A DNA stretch of 64,000 nt from Maribacter sp. HTCC2170 (GCF_000153165.2 NC_014472.1:3654001-3718000), one strand, 5' to 3'; shown: positions 37,094 through 45,994, counted from the stretch's first letter. Notes: a model not told the origin generated them from the sequence alone. Numbers and translations are program-made.

Positions 37094-37657
37094 ATGAGAA
37101 AAATAAGTATAGTACTCGGAGCACTTTTATCGTTGTTTATTATGGCATGTGAAGGGCCCGCAGGATTTGATGGATTAGATGGATTAGACGGAAGAGATGG
37201 CCTAGATGGGCAAGATGGGGTCAATATATTAGGAAACGTTATAGATATTGAAGGCGATTTTGTTGCCGACGATTATAGTATCTTTTACGAATTCCCTCAG
37301 ACAGTTGAAGTTTTTGAGAGTGATGTGGTTTTAGTTTACATTTTATGGGACCAAACAGAGGACGCTAATGGCGAGGCTGTTGACATATGGAGGTTATTGC
37401 CTCAAACCCGATTATTGGACCAGGGAATATTACAATACAATTATGATTTCACTTTTTTTGATGTGAACATTTTTATGGAAGCAAATTTTGATTTGGCTAC
37501 TTTACCCTCAGGCGACACCGATGGGCAAATATTCAGGATAGCCATTTTACCGGCAGAATTGGCCGCAGGTAGTAGATTGGACAGATCCAATGTAAAAGCG
37601 GTTATGAACACTTTAGGAGTTCAAGAGACTGATGTGCAAAAAGTGAAGTTAAACTAG
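37094..37657 (+). CDS. small lipoprotein with collagen-like repeats
   Basis: A 187-residue protein from ATG 37094. The signal peptide ends in a lipobox (FIMAC, then EGPAG). Immediately after the lipid anchor is a run of about seven Gly-x-y triplets (GPAGFDGLDGLDGRDG and on). The remaining 130 residues are a soluble, largely beta domain of unknown type. The collagen-like stalk would lift this domain from the membrane. It is a single gene with its own terminator. An upstream in-frame start at 37049 is unlikely because it would bury the signal peptide. Confidence 0.78.
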   Translation: MRKISIVLGALLSLFIMACEGPAGFDGLDGLDGRDGLDGQDGVNILGNVIDIEGDFVADDYSIFYEFPQTVEVFESDVVLVYILWDQTEDANGEAVDIWRLLPQTRLLDQGILQYNYDFTFFDVNIFMEANFDLATLPSGDTDGQIFRIAILPAELAAGSRLDRSNVKAVMNTLGVQETDVQKVKLN

Positions 37658-37676
37658 TTAGAATAATGATAATAAT

Positions 37677-37711
37677 AAAACCCTGCTTTAATAGAGCGGG
37701 GTTTTTGTTTT
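37677..37711 (+). terminator. terminator after the collagen-like lipoprotein gene
   Basis: Hairpin ACCCTGCT (37680-37687) / AGCGGGGT (37695-37702) with one G-T pair and a seven-base loop, followed by a T-run at 37702-37711. Confidence 0.8.
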
Positions 37712-37771
37712 TAGAGTTTTATATTTGAAAGGAACGTGTTTCTGTCACGTCTAAAATTCAAAAAGAAACAA

Positions 37772-38266
37772 ATGATAAAGAATATAATACTAGTGTGTTG
37801 TGTATTATTGGTTGGTTGTAAAGGGAATGCACAGGAAAAAACAAGCACTAAGAAAGATGAAACGACGTACAAAGTTTCCAAAAGTGATTCAGAATGGAAA
37901 CAAGAACTAACGGATTTACAATACTATGTATTAAGAAAAGCTGGTACGGAAAGAGCTTGGACAAGCTCAGTTCTGGATAATAAAAAAACCGGGGTTTATG
38001 TATGTGCGGCATGTAATACAGAACTTTTCAAAAGTGAACACAAATATGATTCAGGCTCTGGATGGCCAAGTTTTGATAGGGAAATTGAAGGAAATGTAGC
38101 TTATGATGTTGACTATGACATTGGTTATGAAAGAACCGAAGAGCATTGTGCAACCTGCGGCGGTCATTTAGGCCATGTGTTCAATGATGGACCTTCCAAA
38201 ACGACTGGGCTTAGGCATTGTGTTAATGGAGCCTCGTTAAAATTTATACCTTCAGGAAAGCAATAA
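37772..38266 (+). CDS. msrB: peptide-methionine (R)-S-oxide reductase MsrB, exported
   Basis: MsrB reduces the R form of methionine sulfoxide in proteins. The 164 residues start at ATG 37772 with a signal peptide and lipobox (LLVGC, then KGNAQ), so the enzyme acts in the periplasm. Two CxxC zinc pairs (CAAC and CATC), the GSGWPSF motif and the catalytic Cys in GLRHCVNGASLKF are all present. No msrA is fused or adjacent. It lies 20 bases before the DUF1572 gene. Confidence 0.92.
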   Translation: MIKNIILVCCVLLVGCKGNAQEKTSTKKDETTYKVSKSDSEWKQELTDLQYYVLRKAGTERAWTSSVLDNKKTGVYVCAACNTELFKSEHKYDSGSGWPSFDREIEGNVAYDVDYDIGYERTEEHCATCGGHLGHVFNDGPSKTTGLRHCVNGASLKFIPSGKQ

Positions 38267-38286
38267 ATAAAACACCAAAGATTCAT

Positions 38287-38814
38287 ATGGATTTTGCCAG
38301 AAACTACTTAGACAGTGCGATTTTCGAATTTCGTCGTTATAAAACCATGGGCGATAAAACCTTTGCGCAACTGGGTAATGATGAAATCCTCTGGACCTCA
38401 TCACATACCGATAATAGCATTTCGCAGATTGTAAAACATATTTCTGGAAATATGCTCAGTAGATGGACCAATTTCCTAACCGAAGATGGTGAAAAACCTT
38501 GGAGACACAGAGATACTGAATTTGAGATCCCTTTTACCACCAAAATTGAAATGATTAAGGCTTGGGAAAAGGGCTGGCAGTGTTTGTTCGACGCTCTTGA
38601 CACCTTGAACGATGATAATTTTGATACCAAAATCAAAATTAGAAATGAAGCCCATACCATTCCAGAAGCCACCAACAGGCAATTGGCCCACTATGCCAGT
38701 CATGTTGGACAACTCGTTCTTTTGGGTAAAATGATAAAAGGCGAAAATTGGATTTCATTGTCTATACCTAAAGGAGAATCAGAAGCGTTCAATGCTTCAA
38801 AATTCAATAAATAA
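38287..38814 (+). CDS. DUF1572 (DinB-like) family protein
   Basis: A 175-residue soluble protein with the four-helix DinB/YfiT-like fold. Potential metal ligands are His in VKHISGNM near residue 49 and the pair in LAHYASHVGQLVLLGKMIKG near 138-142. The pattern SISQIVKHISGNMLSRWTNFL matches DUF1572. Members are related to bacillithiol transferases, but no activity is established for this group. Likely co-transcribed with msrB, from which it is 20 bases away. Confidence 0.8.
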   Translation: MDFARNYLDSAIFEFRRYKTMGDKTFAQLGNDEILWTSSHTDNSISQIVKHISGNMLSRWTNFLTEDGEKPWRHRDTEFEIPFTTKIEMIKAWEKGWQCLFDALDTLNDDNFDTKIKIRNEAHTIPEATNRQLAHYASHVGQLVLLGKMIKGENWISLSIPKGESEAFNASKFNK

Positions 38815-38882
38815 CTATCGCCTTCGGTTAATTTTATTACCAATTTCCCATAGTCTTCACAATTTGTTATTTTGAATTGTAA

Positions 38883-38915
38883 TTTGAAATACTACCATTT
38901 GGTTTTGTATTTTTG
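38883..38915 (+). promoter_or_regulatory. lpd promoter (TTTG-N21-TAnnTTTG)
   Basis: TTTG at 38883-38886 and TATTTTTG at 38908-38915, spaced by 21 bases, lie about 30 bases before the lpd start codon at 38947. Confidence 0.6.
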
Positions 38916-38946
38916 CACCTCAAATTTGAAAACAAAGAATATAGAT

Positions 38947-40338
38947 ATGAGCAATTTTGATGTTATTGTTTTGGGAAGTGGACCAGGCGGATATGTTACT
39001 GCAATACGTGCGTCTCAACTGGGATTGAAAACTGCAATCGTTGAAAAAGAAAATCTTGGTGGCGTTTGTCTAAATTGGGGATGTATACCTACCAAAGCCT
39101 TATTAAAATCTGCTCAAGTTTTTGAATATCTACAACATGCTGGTGATTACGGACTCAAAGCCGATGGTGTTGACAAAGATTTTGATGCTGTTGTCAAAAG
39201 AAGTCGAGGTGTGGCGGAAGGAATGAGTAAGGGCGTTCAGTTTCTAATGAAAAAGAATAAAATCGAAGTCATTAATGGCTTTGGCACCCTAAAATCTGGC
39301 AAAAAACTTTCCGTTAAAGATGCCGAAGGAAAAGAGACCGAATACAGCGCAAATCATATTATCATCGCAACTGGGGCTAGAAGTCGAGAATTGCCAAGTT
39401 TACCTCAAGATGGTAAAAAAATAATCGGTTACCGTGAGGCAATGACGTTGGACCATCAGCCAAAAAAGATGATTGTTGTTGGTAGTGGTGCGATAGGAAT
39501 AGAATTCGCTTATTTCTACAATGCCATGGGTACAGAAGTTACCGTGGTTGAATATTTACCAAATATTGTTCCTGTAGAGGATATTGATGTTTCAAAACAA
39601 TTGGAGCGTAGCTTTAAAAAGAACGGAATCAAAATAAAAACCTCAGCTGAGGTTACATCAGTAGATACTTCTGGTGACGGTGTAAAAGCTACAGTAAAAA
39701 CAGCGAAAGGAGAAGAAATTTTGGAAGCTGATATTGTACTTTCTGCGGTTGGCATCAAAACCAATATTGAAAACATAGGATTAGAAGCTGTTGGTATTGC
39801 CACGGATAGAGATAAGATTTTGGTCAATGATTATTACCAAACCAATATACCGGGGTACTACGCCATTGGTGATGTAACACCGGGTCAGGCTTTAGCACAT
39901 GTTGCTTCTGCTGAAGGTATTCTTTGTGTTGAGAAAATAGCAGGAATGCATGTTGAGGCATTGGATTATGGTAACATACCAGGTTGTACATACTGTACCC
40001 CTGAAATTGCCTCTGTGGGACTCACAGAGCAACAAGCAAAAGATGCCGGACACGATATAAAAGTTGGCAAATTTCCTTTTTCCGCTAGCGGAAAAGCCCA
40101 AGCATCAGGTACTTCTGACGGATTCGTCAAAGTGATCTTCGATGCAAAATATGGCGAATGGTTAGGTTGCCATATGATTGGAGCTGGTGTAACCGATATG
40201 ATCGCAGAAGCTGTAGTAGCACGCAAACTGGAAACTACTGGACACGAAGTGCTAAAAGCCGTACACCCGCACCCTACCATGAGTGAAGCTGTTATGGAGG
40301 CTGTTGCAGATGCGTATGATGAAGTAATCCACCTATAA
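38947..40338 (+). CDS. lpdA: dihydrolipoyl dehydrogenase (E3)
   Basis: The flavoenzyme that reoxidises lipoamide in the pyruvate and 2-oxoglutarate dehydrogenase complexes. The 463 residues from ATG 38947 include the FAD motif VLGSGPGGYVTAIRA, the redox disulfide GGVCLNWGCIPTKA, the NAD motif VVGSGAIGIEF, the second FAD motif YAIGDVT and the catalytic His-Glu pair in HPHPTMSEAVMEA. An in-frame extension to 38872 lies over the promoter. The PepSY gene follows after 3 bases. Confidence 0.95.
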   Translation: MSNFDVIVLGSGPGGYVTAIRASQLGLKTAIVEKENLGGVCLNWGCIPTKALLKSAQVFEYLQHAGDYGLKADGVDKDFDAVVKRSRGVAEGMSKGVQFLMKKNKIEVINGFGTLKSGKKLSVKDAEGKETEYSANHIIIATGARSRELPSLPQDGKKIIGYREAMTLDHQPKKMIVVGSGAIGIEFAYFYNAMGTEVTVVEYLPNIVPVEDIDVSKQLERSFKKNGIKIKTSAEVTSVDTSGDGVKATVKTAKGEEILEADIVLSAVGIKTNIENIGLEAVGIATDRDKILVNDYYQTNIPGYYAIGDVTPGQALAHVASAEGILCVEKIAGMHVEALDYGNIPGCTYCTPEIASVGLTEQQAKDAGHDIKVGKFPFSASGKAQASGTSDGFVKVIFDAKYGEWLGCHMIGAGVTDMIAEAVVARKLETTGHEVLKAVHPHPTMSEAVMEAVADAYDEVIHL

Positions 40339-40341
40339 TCT

Positions 40342-40893
40342 ATGAAGCTTACCAACAGGAATCTCCATAGAGATATTGCTTACTTTTATTTAGGGCTTAT
40401 TTTGGCATTCTCCTTTTCAGGAATAGTTTTAAACCACAGGCAGGATTGGTATCCGATGGATTATAGCTATGAGACCAAAGAAGTGGAGTTTGATATTCCC
40501 GCTGACGTGACTCAATTGGATTCAAAGGAATATATAACGAAGTTATCTGAGAACTGGGAATTGGCCGAATCCTATGACAGTCATCGTATTCGAGATAACG
40601 ATTTGAGAATATACTATAAAGACAATGTAATCCTCGATGCAGATATTACTACCGGGAAAGGTTTAATAGAATACAAGCGAAAAGTCCCTTTTTTAGGACA
40701 CACAATGTATTTGCATAAAACCACAAATAAATTCTGGATCTGGTATTCCGATATTTTCGGAATTGCCATGTTGATAATTGCAATCACGGGAATGCTCATC
40801 ACCAAAGGAAAGAACAGCTTTATGAAAAGAGGTTGGAAACTTGCTTTGGCCGGACTCTTATTTCCCATTATATTTCTAATACTTTTTCCTTAG
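40342..40893 (+). CDS. PepSY-associated transmembrane protein
   Basis: A 183-residue membrane protein with three helices: about residues 11-28 (containing GIVLNHR), 133-150 and 163-182. The arrangement of one N-terminal helix followed by a soluble PepSY-like domain and LHKTTNKFWIWYSDIFGIAMLIIAITGM is that of PepSY-TM proteins, whose relatives take part in iron-siderophore reduction. The function here is unknown. It is 3 bases after lpd and 11 bases before the DUF3817 gene, so all three may be one transcript. Confidence 0.8.
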   Translation: MKLTNRNLHRDIAYFYLGLILAFSFSGIVLNHRQDWYPMDYSYETKEVEFDIPADVTQLDSKEYITKLSENWELAESYDSHRIRDNDLRIYYKDNVILDADITTGKGLIEYKRKVPFLGHTMYLHKTTNKFWIWYSDIFGIAMLIIAITGMLITKGKNSFMKRGWKLALAGLLFPIIFLILFP

Positions 40894-40904
40894 AAAGAAG
40901 ACCT

Positions 40905-41180
40905 ATGCTCAAAACATTCAGATTTACGGCAATTCTTGAAGGTATTTCATACTTGGCGCTTTTTGCTATAAGTATGCCTTTAAAATATTTGGCTGGCCTT
41001 GGCGAACCCAACAAATATATTGGTTATGCCCATGGTTTTTTATTCGTTCTATACCTGGTATTGGCCATTGTATTGACTATTGAACGCAAATGGGGTATTA
41101 AAAGATTTATTATTCTATTTGTTGCTTCCCTCCTACCTTTTGGCACTTTTTATATTGATAAGAAGTATTTGAAAAAATAG
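40905..41180 (+). CDS. DUF3817 family membrane protein
   Basis: A 91-residue integral membrane protein with three hydrophobic helices. The family pattern is visible: LKTFRFTAILEGISYLAL at the N-terminus, PLKYLAGLGEPNKYIGYAHG in the middle and LPFGTFYIDKKY at the end. DUF3817 has no known function, although it occurs as the third domain of some integral membrane proteins in actinobacteria. ATG 40905 follows the PepSY gene closely. Confidence 0.85.
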   Translation: MLKTFRFTAILEGISYLALFAISMPLKYLAGLGEPNKYIGYAHGFLFVLYLVLAIVLTIERKWGIKRFIILFVASLLPFGTFYIDKKYLKK

Positions 41181-41185
41181 GCAGA

Positions 41186-41878
41186 ATGAAAGGGTTTTTA
41201 GTTTTCTTTCTTACTGTCATACTTATTTGCTCATGTAGTTCTTTACCAAAAGAAACAATATTCTCAAAACTACCTCCTTTAAAATATTGCCAGGAAAATC
41301 CCAATGTTGAAAGTTCTGAAGCAATATTGAACGAATTGGTGAATTTGAAAGACCTTTCATTTTCACATGCGTACAACATAATAAGTGTTAGATCAGATTC
41401 ATTGGAAAGAGAGATAATAAGACACACCAATGCAAAAATTGCTAGAACAATAGTCAAAGAGTGGTTATCAAATGTAGAAATACTCCCTGATTCACTATTA
41501 AAAGTTAGAAATTACTCCTATGTAATGACTAATACTTCAAATATTTATTCGCTTTTACCACAAAGTGAACAATCTACATCCAAACGCCCAGGAATGCACC
41601 AGATGTTTCCTAAAAAACCGCATATTGTTAAACTTGAAAAAAGCATTGGTGAACTCATTATACCCTCGAATCGAGAAAAACAATTGTTCATCGAAATCAG
41701 AACTTACAGCTCTAAGAATCAATTCAACAATAGCCTAAACTTCTATGTATTTAACACAAAGAACAATTCGCTATTGTACAAAGACAAAATAAGCTATAGT
41801 TGCGATATTCGGGATAAAGCTGCTTTTATTAAGGTATTGAATTTTGGATTGAACAAGCTTAAAGAAAGCGTGAGATAG
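41186..41878 (+). CDS. hypothetical lipoprotein
   Basis: A 230-residue protein of unknown family. The N-terminal 17 residues form a signal peptide with lipobox (LICSC, then SSLPKE). The rest has mixed helix and strand with a helix-rich middle (NAKIARTIVKEWL) and no recognised motif. It follows the DUF3817 gene by 5 bases, so it may belong to the lpd-PepSY-DUF3817 transcript. Nothing further can be assigned. Confidence 0.7.
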   Translation: MKGFLVFFLTVILICSCSSLPKETIFSKLPPLKYCQENPNVESSEAILNELVNLKDLSFSHAYNIISVRSDSLEREIIRHTNAKIARTIVKEWLSNVEILPDSLLKVRNYSYVMTNTSNIYSLLPQSEQSTSKRPGMHQMFPKKPHIVKLEKSIGELIIPSNREKQLFIEIRTYSSKNQFNNSLNFYVFNTKNNSLLYKDKISYSCDIRDKAAFIKVLNFGLNKLKESVR

Positions 41879-41971
41879 CTTTTAACTCCGGTAGAGATAT
41901 TAGAATAAACAACGAAGTTTAAGAAATAAGAGTTTCAGTTTAACCTAAACCATTTTACTTAAAGTGAAGAC

Positions 41972-42574
41972 TCAAGAATCTATTGTTCTAAAGGTCAAAT
42001 TAATTCTTGGTTTTTTGGTTTTTTTGGTCGGTGGTAATCGGTGTAGCCAATTTGTTTGGGTGGCACCCTTCATTACCAACAAACTACCTTTTTCCAAGAT
42101 AATCGAAACAGTTTGTTTTGTGGTTTTATGCTTAAATGAAAACTTGCGTTCAGCTCCAAAGCTTAATGAACCAATTGCGCCATTCTTCTTTAAATCCTTT
42201 TCACCATCACTATGCCATGCCATGCCTTCTTCCCCGCTATGATATAAGTTTAAGAGGCAGGAGTTAAAAATTTCTCCAGTTTTATTTTCTATTATTTCTT
42301 TTAATTCCAACAGTTCTTTGGTCCACGGTACAGCCGATTTTGTTGTTTTAGAATATGTATAATTAAATGGCTTGTCGCCGTACCAAGCTACTTTTCGCTT
42401 GGTAATAATCAATTTTCCGAAAATAATGGCTTTGTCATTTTCCCATTGAATGGTACTTAGCAAATTTTCAAAATAATGTTGCGCCTTTTCCACGTTCAAA
42501 ACCGGACCATAGTAATTTACTTCCCCGTCTTTTGGTAGAATGTTAGATATAGGTTCGTTATTGAATAAATCCAT
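41972..42574 (-). CDS. alkB: AlkB-type alpha-ketoglutarate-dependent dioxygenase
   Basis: A 200-residue DNA/RNA repair dioxygenase of the AlkB (ALKBH2-like) type, which removes methyl groups from 1-methyladenine and 3-methylcytosine. Fe(II) ligands are the His and Asp of WHSDGEKD near residue 119 and a later His in TNWLHRLPP; the 2-oxoglutarate-binding Arg are in PRINLTFRTI. LLNLYHSGEEGMAWH and SLSFGAERKFSF are typical. It is the first of the minus-strand accessory genes from 42 to 54 kb. The gap up to ridA (42575-42788) shows no further gene apart from a 32-codon open stretch discussed in the findings. Confidence 0.92.
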   Translation of the reverse strand: MDLFNNEPISNILPKDGEVNYYGPVLNVEKAQHYFENLLSTIQWENDKAIIFGKLIITKRKVAWYGDKPFNYTYSKTTKSAVPWTKELLELKEIIENKTGEIFNSCLLNLYHSGEEGMAWHSDGEKDLKKNGAIGSLSFGAERKFSFKHKTTKQTVSIILEKGSLLVMKGATQTNWLHRLPPTKKTKKPRINLTFRTIDS

Positions 42575-42788
42575 CTTTCCACATTTTATACGTCGTCCTC
42601 ATAGAACTTTTATCTAGTTTGCAGCCCTATTCTTCAGTAGCTATTAATGAACATGTCTTCTCTTTTCATTCTTTTCGTTTTCTAGCTAGCGTTTTTATAC
42701 CCTCATCACTTTTTCGTGTGGAACCAATTTAGGGAATTGTACTGATTGCCATTTAAGCAATCCATCGCACACCTCTAAAGCATTGTTT

Positions 42789-43244
42789 TTATTCCTCAAC
42801 TTCAGCTACCATATAAACGGAAGCAGCAATATTGTGTGGTACACTTACTCCAACTGCCGTTCGAGTATGTTTTCCGATTTCTCCAAATACTTCAACAACA
42901 AAATCAGAAGCACCATTCATAGCATCGGCTTGTTCTGTGTTTTCTGAAGTAGAATTAACTAATCCGTGCATGGCGACAATACTGGTTACACTGTCTAATG
43001 GGCAAATAGTCTTAATTGCGGCTAAACAACCAATTGCACAAAGTTTAGTTGCATATTTACTTTCTTCTAGACTTAAATCTTTTCCAAGTCTTCCTTTTTT
43101 TATGATTCCATTTTCAACAGGAATTTGTCCTGCTACATAAATTAGGTTTCCCGTTCGTTTTGCAGGTATATAATTCGCGACAGGTTTTGGCACTTCTGGA
43201 AGTTGAATCCCCAACTCTGATAATCTGTTTTCAATTTTGTTCAT
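42789..43244 (-). CDS. RidA family protein (YjgF/YER057c)
   Basis: A 151-residue protein of the long RidA subgroup. The core fold elements are NYIPAKRTGNLIYVAGQIPVENG, then ALATKL-like helix CAIGCLAAIK, and the ending VGVSVPHNIAASVYMVAEV, which is typical of the group that deaminates or binds reactive enamines. The arginine that binds the carboxylate in classical RidA (in C-x-R near the end) is not evident, so this belongs to a subgroup without proven deaminase activity. The start codon (43242-43244) lies in a 25-base tandem duplication described separately. Confidence 0.88.
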   Translation of the reverse strand: MNKIENRLSELGIQLPEVPKPVANYIPAKRTGNLIYVAGQIPVENGIIKKGRLGKDLSLEESKYATKLCAIGCLAAIKTICPLDSVTSIVAMHGLVNSTSENTEQADAMNGASDFVVEVFGEIGKHTRTAVGVSVPHNIAASVYMVAEVEE

Positions 43245-43278
43245 TAGGTCTTGTTTCAATTTTGTTCATTAGGTCTTG
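43229..43278. repeat. perfect 25-base tandem duplication over the ridA start
   Basis: Two exact 25-base copies at 43229-43253 and 43254-43278, each containing the start codon of the ridA-family gene on the minus strand. The upstream copy gives a decoy ATG (43267-43269) that is out of frame and runs into a stop inside the first copy. Confidence 0.9.
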
Positions 43279-43433
43279 TTTTAATTATGCTCAATGGTTG
43301 TGCTAAGGTTTGTTGTAATGATTCGTTGCTAGAACAATCTAGTCATATTTAAGGATAGCTTTTTGTTGGAGATTTCAATTTAGAAAATTTCATCGTAATG
43401 AACTATCTGGGGATGTCAGCCGTTCGTTATTTT

Positions 43434-44219
43434 TTATTCCATTTCGTTCTCTAACATTTCTATTGTCTTTTGCATTTTCTCTTTAAGTGTCTGTCCTTCT
43501 ATATTACAGACTTGAGAAAATGTAAAAATGAATGTTGCCAGGCCTTCGAGACGTGGGTCTTTTAAAATGGATTGAACATCTATTTCTTTAGGACTTTTTC
43601 CCATAGTCAATATTTTGTCACTCTTTCCCTTGTCCAAAAACCCCATTCTAAGCTCCTTCTCTTTCCAAAATACATGGTTCGCATTACGCATTATCCCAAC
43701 TTCTTTCATGAAAGGTATAATTTCATAAATATAGTGGTCATGTTGGATTTGTTCAGACTCACTATAGGCATTAAAATCAGAGGTCCAATGAGAAAGTAGC
43801 TGTTTTAGACTATCGTTTCTTATCAATTTGATATTTTCTAAATTCATCAAATCATTTTCAATAGGGTCAAAGGTTGGATCCATAAAAAAAGTTGCAAATA
43901 TCATTGAAAGAGAATCTTGACTAATGGATATGTTTTTTGAAGTAAAATCCAAAACAGTGAGACTTTCCGAGATTAGTTTACGTCTCATTTCAATTTTATT
44001 CTCCAATTGAAGTAAGTTCGCTTTGTAGTCTGTTTTAAGTTGTTTAAGAATCACTTGTTCTTGTTCAATGTTATTATTCTCTTCATTATGGTTGTTAATG
44101 GCCAGAGCTATCAAAATACCAATGACCACCAGTATTATTTCTCCAACTGCATAAATCATATACTTGCTGAATTTGCTTTCTGTAAGTAGTTTTTGTCTAA
44201 TTTTTCTAAAGAATTTCAT
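43434..44219 (-). CDS. DUF6090 family protein
   Basis: A 261-residue protein with a basic N-terminus and one membrane helix (about 21-42, with the conserved YAVGEIILVVIGILIALAINN). A cytoplasmic or periplasmic coiled coil follows (NNNIEQEQVILKQLKTDYKANLLQLENKIEMRR). This is the standard DUF6090 pattern of flavobacteria, where several copies per genome are common. No function is known. It stands alone with structured spacers on both sides. Confidence 0.82.
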   Translation of the reverse strand: MKFFRKIRQKLLTESKFSKYMIYAVGEIILVVIGILIALAINNHNEENNNIEQEQVILKQLKTDYKANLLQLENKIEMRRKLISESLTVLDFTSKNISISQDSLSMIFATFFMDPTFDPIENDLMNLENIKLIRNDSLKQLLSHWTSDFNAYSESEQIQHDHYIYEIIPFMKEVGIMRNANHVFWKEKELRMGFLDKGKSDKILTMGKSPKEIDVQSILKDPRLEGLATFIFTFSQVCNIEGQTLKEKMQKTIEMLENEME

Positions 44220-44374
44220 ATTTTCTATTAGTTGGTTGTAATGAAGGCTAACTGTTCAACTAAGATATAGTTGTGGAAAAAAGCTTTTGCCCGAATATTA
44301 GTATCCACTTTCTGAAAATTATAACTCACGTGATTGTACATGGTCTCATAGCAACAAACTAAGATAACCAAAAG

Positions 44375-45226
44375 TCACGAGCTATAATTCAGCTGCAGTT
44401 TCATTTCCAACTGTTCCAGATTTTTTTCAAATCCTATTTCTTCTAAAAAAGTATTTATAGGTTTTGAGCTTTTATCTACATTGATAATTGAGAGTGTATC
44501 GCCATATTTCTTTACTAATTGTGATACTAAAGTCGAGGCGATACCGGTTTTTCTAAATTTTTTATCGACAGCTATTTGCAGTATTCTTTTGTTATTTGGG
44601 TTGAAAACAATATAACCGGTTAACTGATTTTGAATAAATGCTCCTATTGATACAATGCTATCCCTTAATCCATTTATAACATTTTTAGAGTTTTGCCAAG
44701 TTGGGGTGATATCCCAGAACGATTCCATTAAATCCCAGTTGTAGTTATGTAATCTCTTAATTTTTATATTGTTGTTGGTATTTGATATAGATATTTGTCC
44801 TTTATAGCACAATAATTCTCTTTCAATTTTATATTCAGATTTTTTATACGATTTAATCGCTTGAATATTTTCAGAAATGACTTCGAGGAATAATTTGTCA
44901 ATTCCTTTTTCTTTTAAAATAGGCAAAATGAAACCATACATCTGTTTCGTTAATCCTAAACCTCTTTTTCTTGGAATAACTCCCGTTCCCCCGCTGTATA
45001 CTATTTTTTCACTATTGATTTCATCGAATCCATGCAGAATAAAAGCGATTAGATTTCCGTTCTCGAAAACTCCAACTGATAGATTCAGTTTTACTTTATC
45101 GGCTAACATTTTCGAATCCAGTTGTTCTTCTGTTAACCTAAACGGAATAAAATAGTCTGAAAAGGATTCATTGAAAGTATTAAGAATTTCTTTTGTTTCT
45201 ATTCCTTTTAAGGTCTTAATTTTCAT
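44375..45226 (-). CDS. GNAT family N-acetyltransferase with two GNAT domains
   Basis: 283 residues from ATG 45224-45226. Two GNAT domains are in tandem. The first (about 1-145) has the acetyl-CoA loop in TGVIPRKRGLGLTKQM; the second (about 155-280) has the loop in IAVDKKFRKTGIASTLV. The first domain is probably the better conserved in the Q/R-x-x-G-x-G/A sense. The substrate is unknown. A longer reading frame upstream to 45307 would translate the hairpin-rich spacer and is not supported. Confidence 0.85.
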   Translation of the reverse strand: MKIKTLKGIETKEILNTFNESFSDYFIPFRLTEEQLDSKMLADKVKLNLSVGVFENGNLIAFILHGFDEINSEKIVYSGGTGVIPRKRGLGLTKQMYGFILPILKEKGIDKLFLEVISENIQAIKSYKKSEYKIERELLCYKGQISISNTNNNIKIKRLHNYNWDLMESFWDITPTWQNSKNVINGLRDSIVSIGAFIQNQLTGYIVFNPNNKRILQIAVDKKFRKTGIASTLVSQLVKKYGDTLSIINVDKSSKPINTFLEEIGFEKNLEQLEMKLQLNYSS

Positions 45227-45250
45227 TTCTGCGTTTGAATTACAGTAAAC

Positions 45251-45305
45251 GGCTCTGATCTGTTGCGGAAAATATCCGCAGGACCTTACCGTCCAGGTCC
45301 AAGCC
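45251..45305. repeat. double hairpin in the spacer between the GNAT gene and its neighbour
   Basis: Two adjacent perfect hairpins: TGCGGA/TCCGCA (45264-45269 and 45275-45280) and GGACCT/AGGTCC (45281-45286 and 45295-45300). Both sit inside a short outer pair GGCT (45251-45254) / AGCC (45302-45305). The element has no T-run, so it is not a simple terminator. Confidence 0.7.
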
Positions 45306-45377
45306 ATTAAATAAAGTTAAGGATTTCTGTTAGGAAACCCACCCGATATGGATTATTGGTGTTGTTGTAAAATGTTT

Positions 45378-45872
45378 TTATTCCGTTTGAATATTTTCAA
45401 GAAGAGTTTCGTAATCAAAAGTAGAACAACTAACTTCAGTAAAGACTCGCGTTCCGTTCCGAATGATTTTGCTTTTATCATTCTCCCAATCGAAAACATA
45501 AACCACAGCCGAGAATACTTCTATATGTTTTGAGTAATCAAGTCCATTTTTGGAATTTTCAAAGCCCCCCTCTTTTTCTATAATTTTAATTGGTACTCCA
45601 TTCTCCAAATACATGGTAGTCCACGTTGTGTAGTCAAGAAATTTAATTTCTTCAACTATTTTAGTAGTATGTTTTCCGTTAGTCCATATTCTCCGAATTC
45701 CTTTACTCCCAGTAGTAATACCAGTCAATACATTCCAGTCGAATTCCGTTAGAGTCTGAGTTGAATCCAATTCAATTGATTTTACCATTTCATCAATTCG
45801 GTCAAGTTGTATTTCCTGTCCAAATGAAATAAATCCAATTAGTATCGATATTATTGAAATTGCTTTGTTCAT
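45378..45872 (-). CDS. hypothetical exported protein
   Basis: A 164-residue protein of unknown family. Residues 1-18 are a signal peptide (MNKAISIISILIGFISFG, cleaved before QEIQLD). The mature part has regular beta-strands (TTWTTMYLENGVPIKIIE, VFSAVVYVFDWENDK) and one free Cys near the end. No catalytic motif is seen. It is one of the single-gene units in the 42-54 kb region. Confidence 0.7.
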   Translation of the reverse strand: MNKAISIISILIGFISFGQEIQLDRIDEMVKSIELDSTQTLTEFDWNVLTGITTGSKGIRRIWTNGKHTTKIVEEIKFLDYTTWTTMYLENGVPIKIIEKEGGFENSKNGLDYSKHIEVFSAVVYVFDWENDKSKIIRNGTRVFTEVSCSTFDYETLLENIQTE

Positions 45873-45994
45873 AATATTTTACAACGGTCTCGCGTAAACG
45901 AGGTGTAGTCATGTGGGCGACATAATTGTTTACACTTGTTTATTTTATAAAATTAATAAATTGGGACCCAATCTTTTCTATACAGAAATCAGGA

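Noticed and set aside
45227-45307. N-terminal extension of the GNAT protein (MAWTWTVRSCGYFP...)
   Set aside because: It translates the double-hairpin spacer; the normal GNAT start is at 45226.
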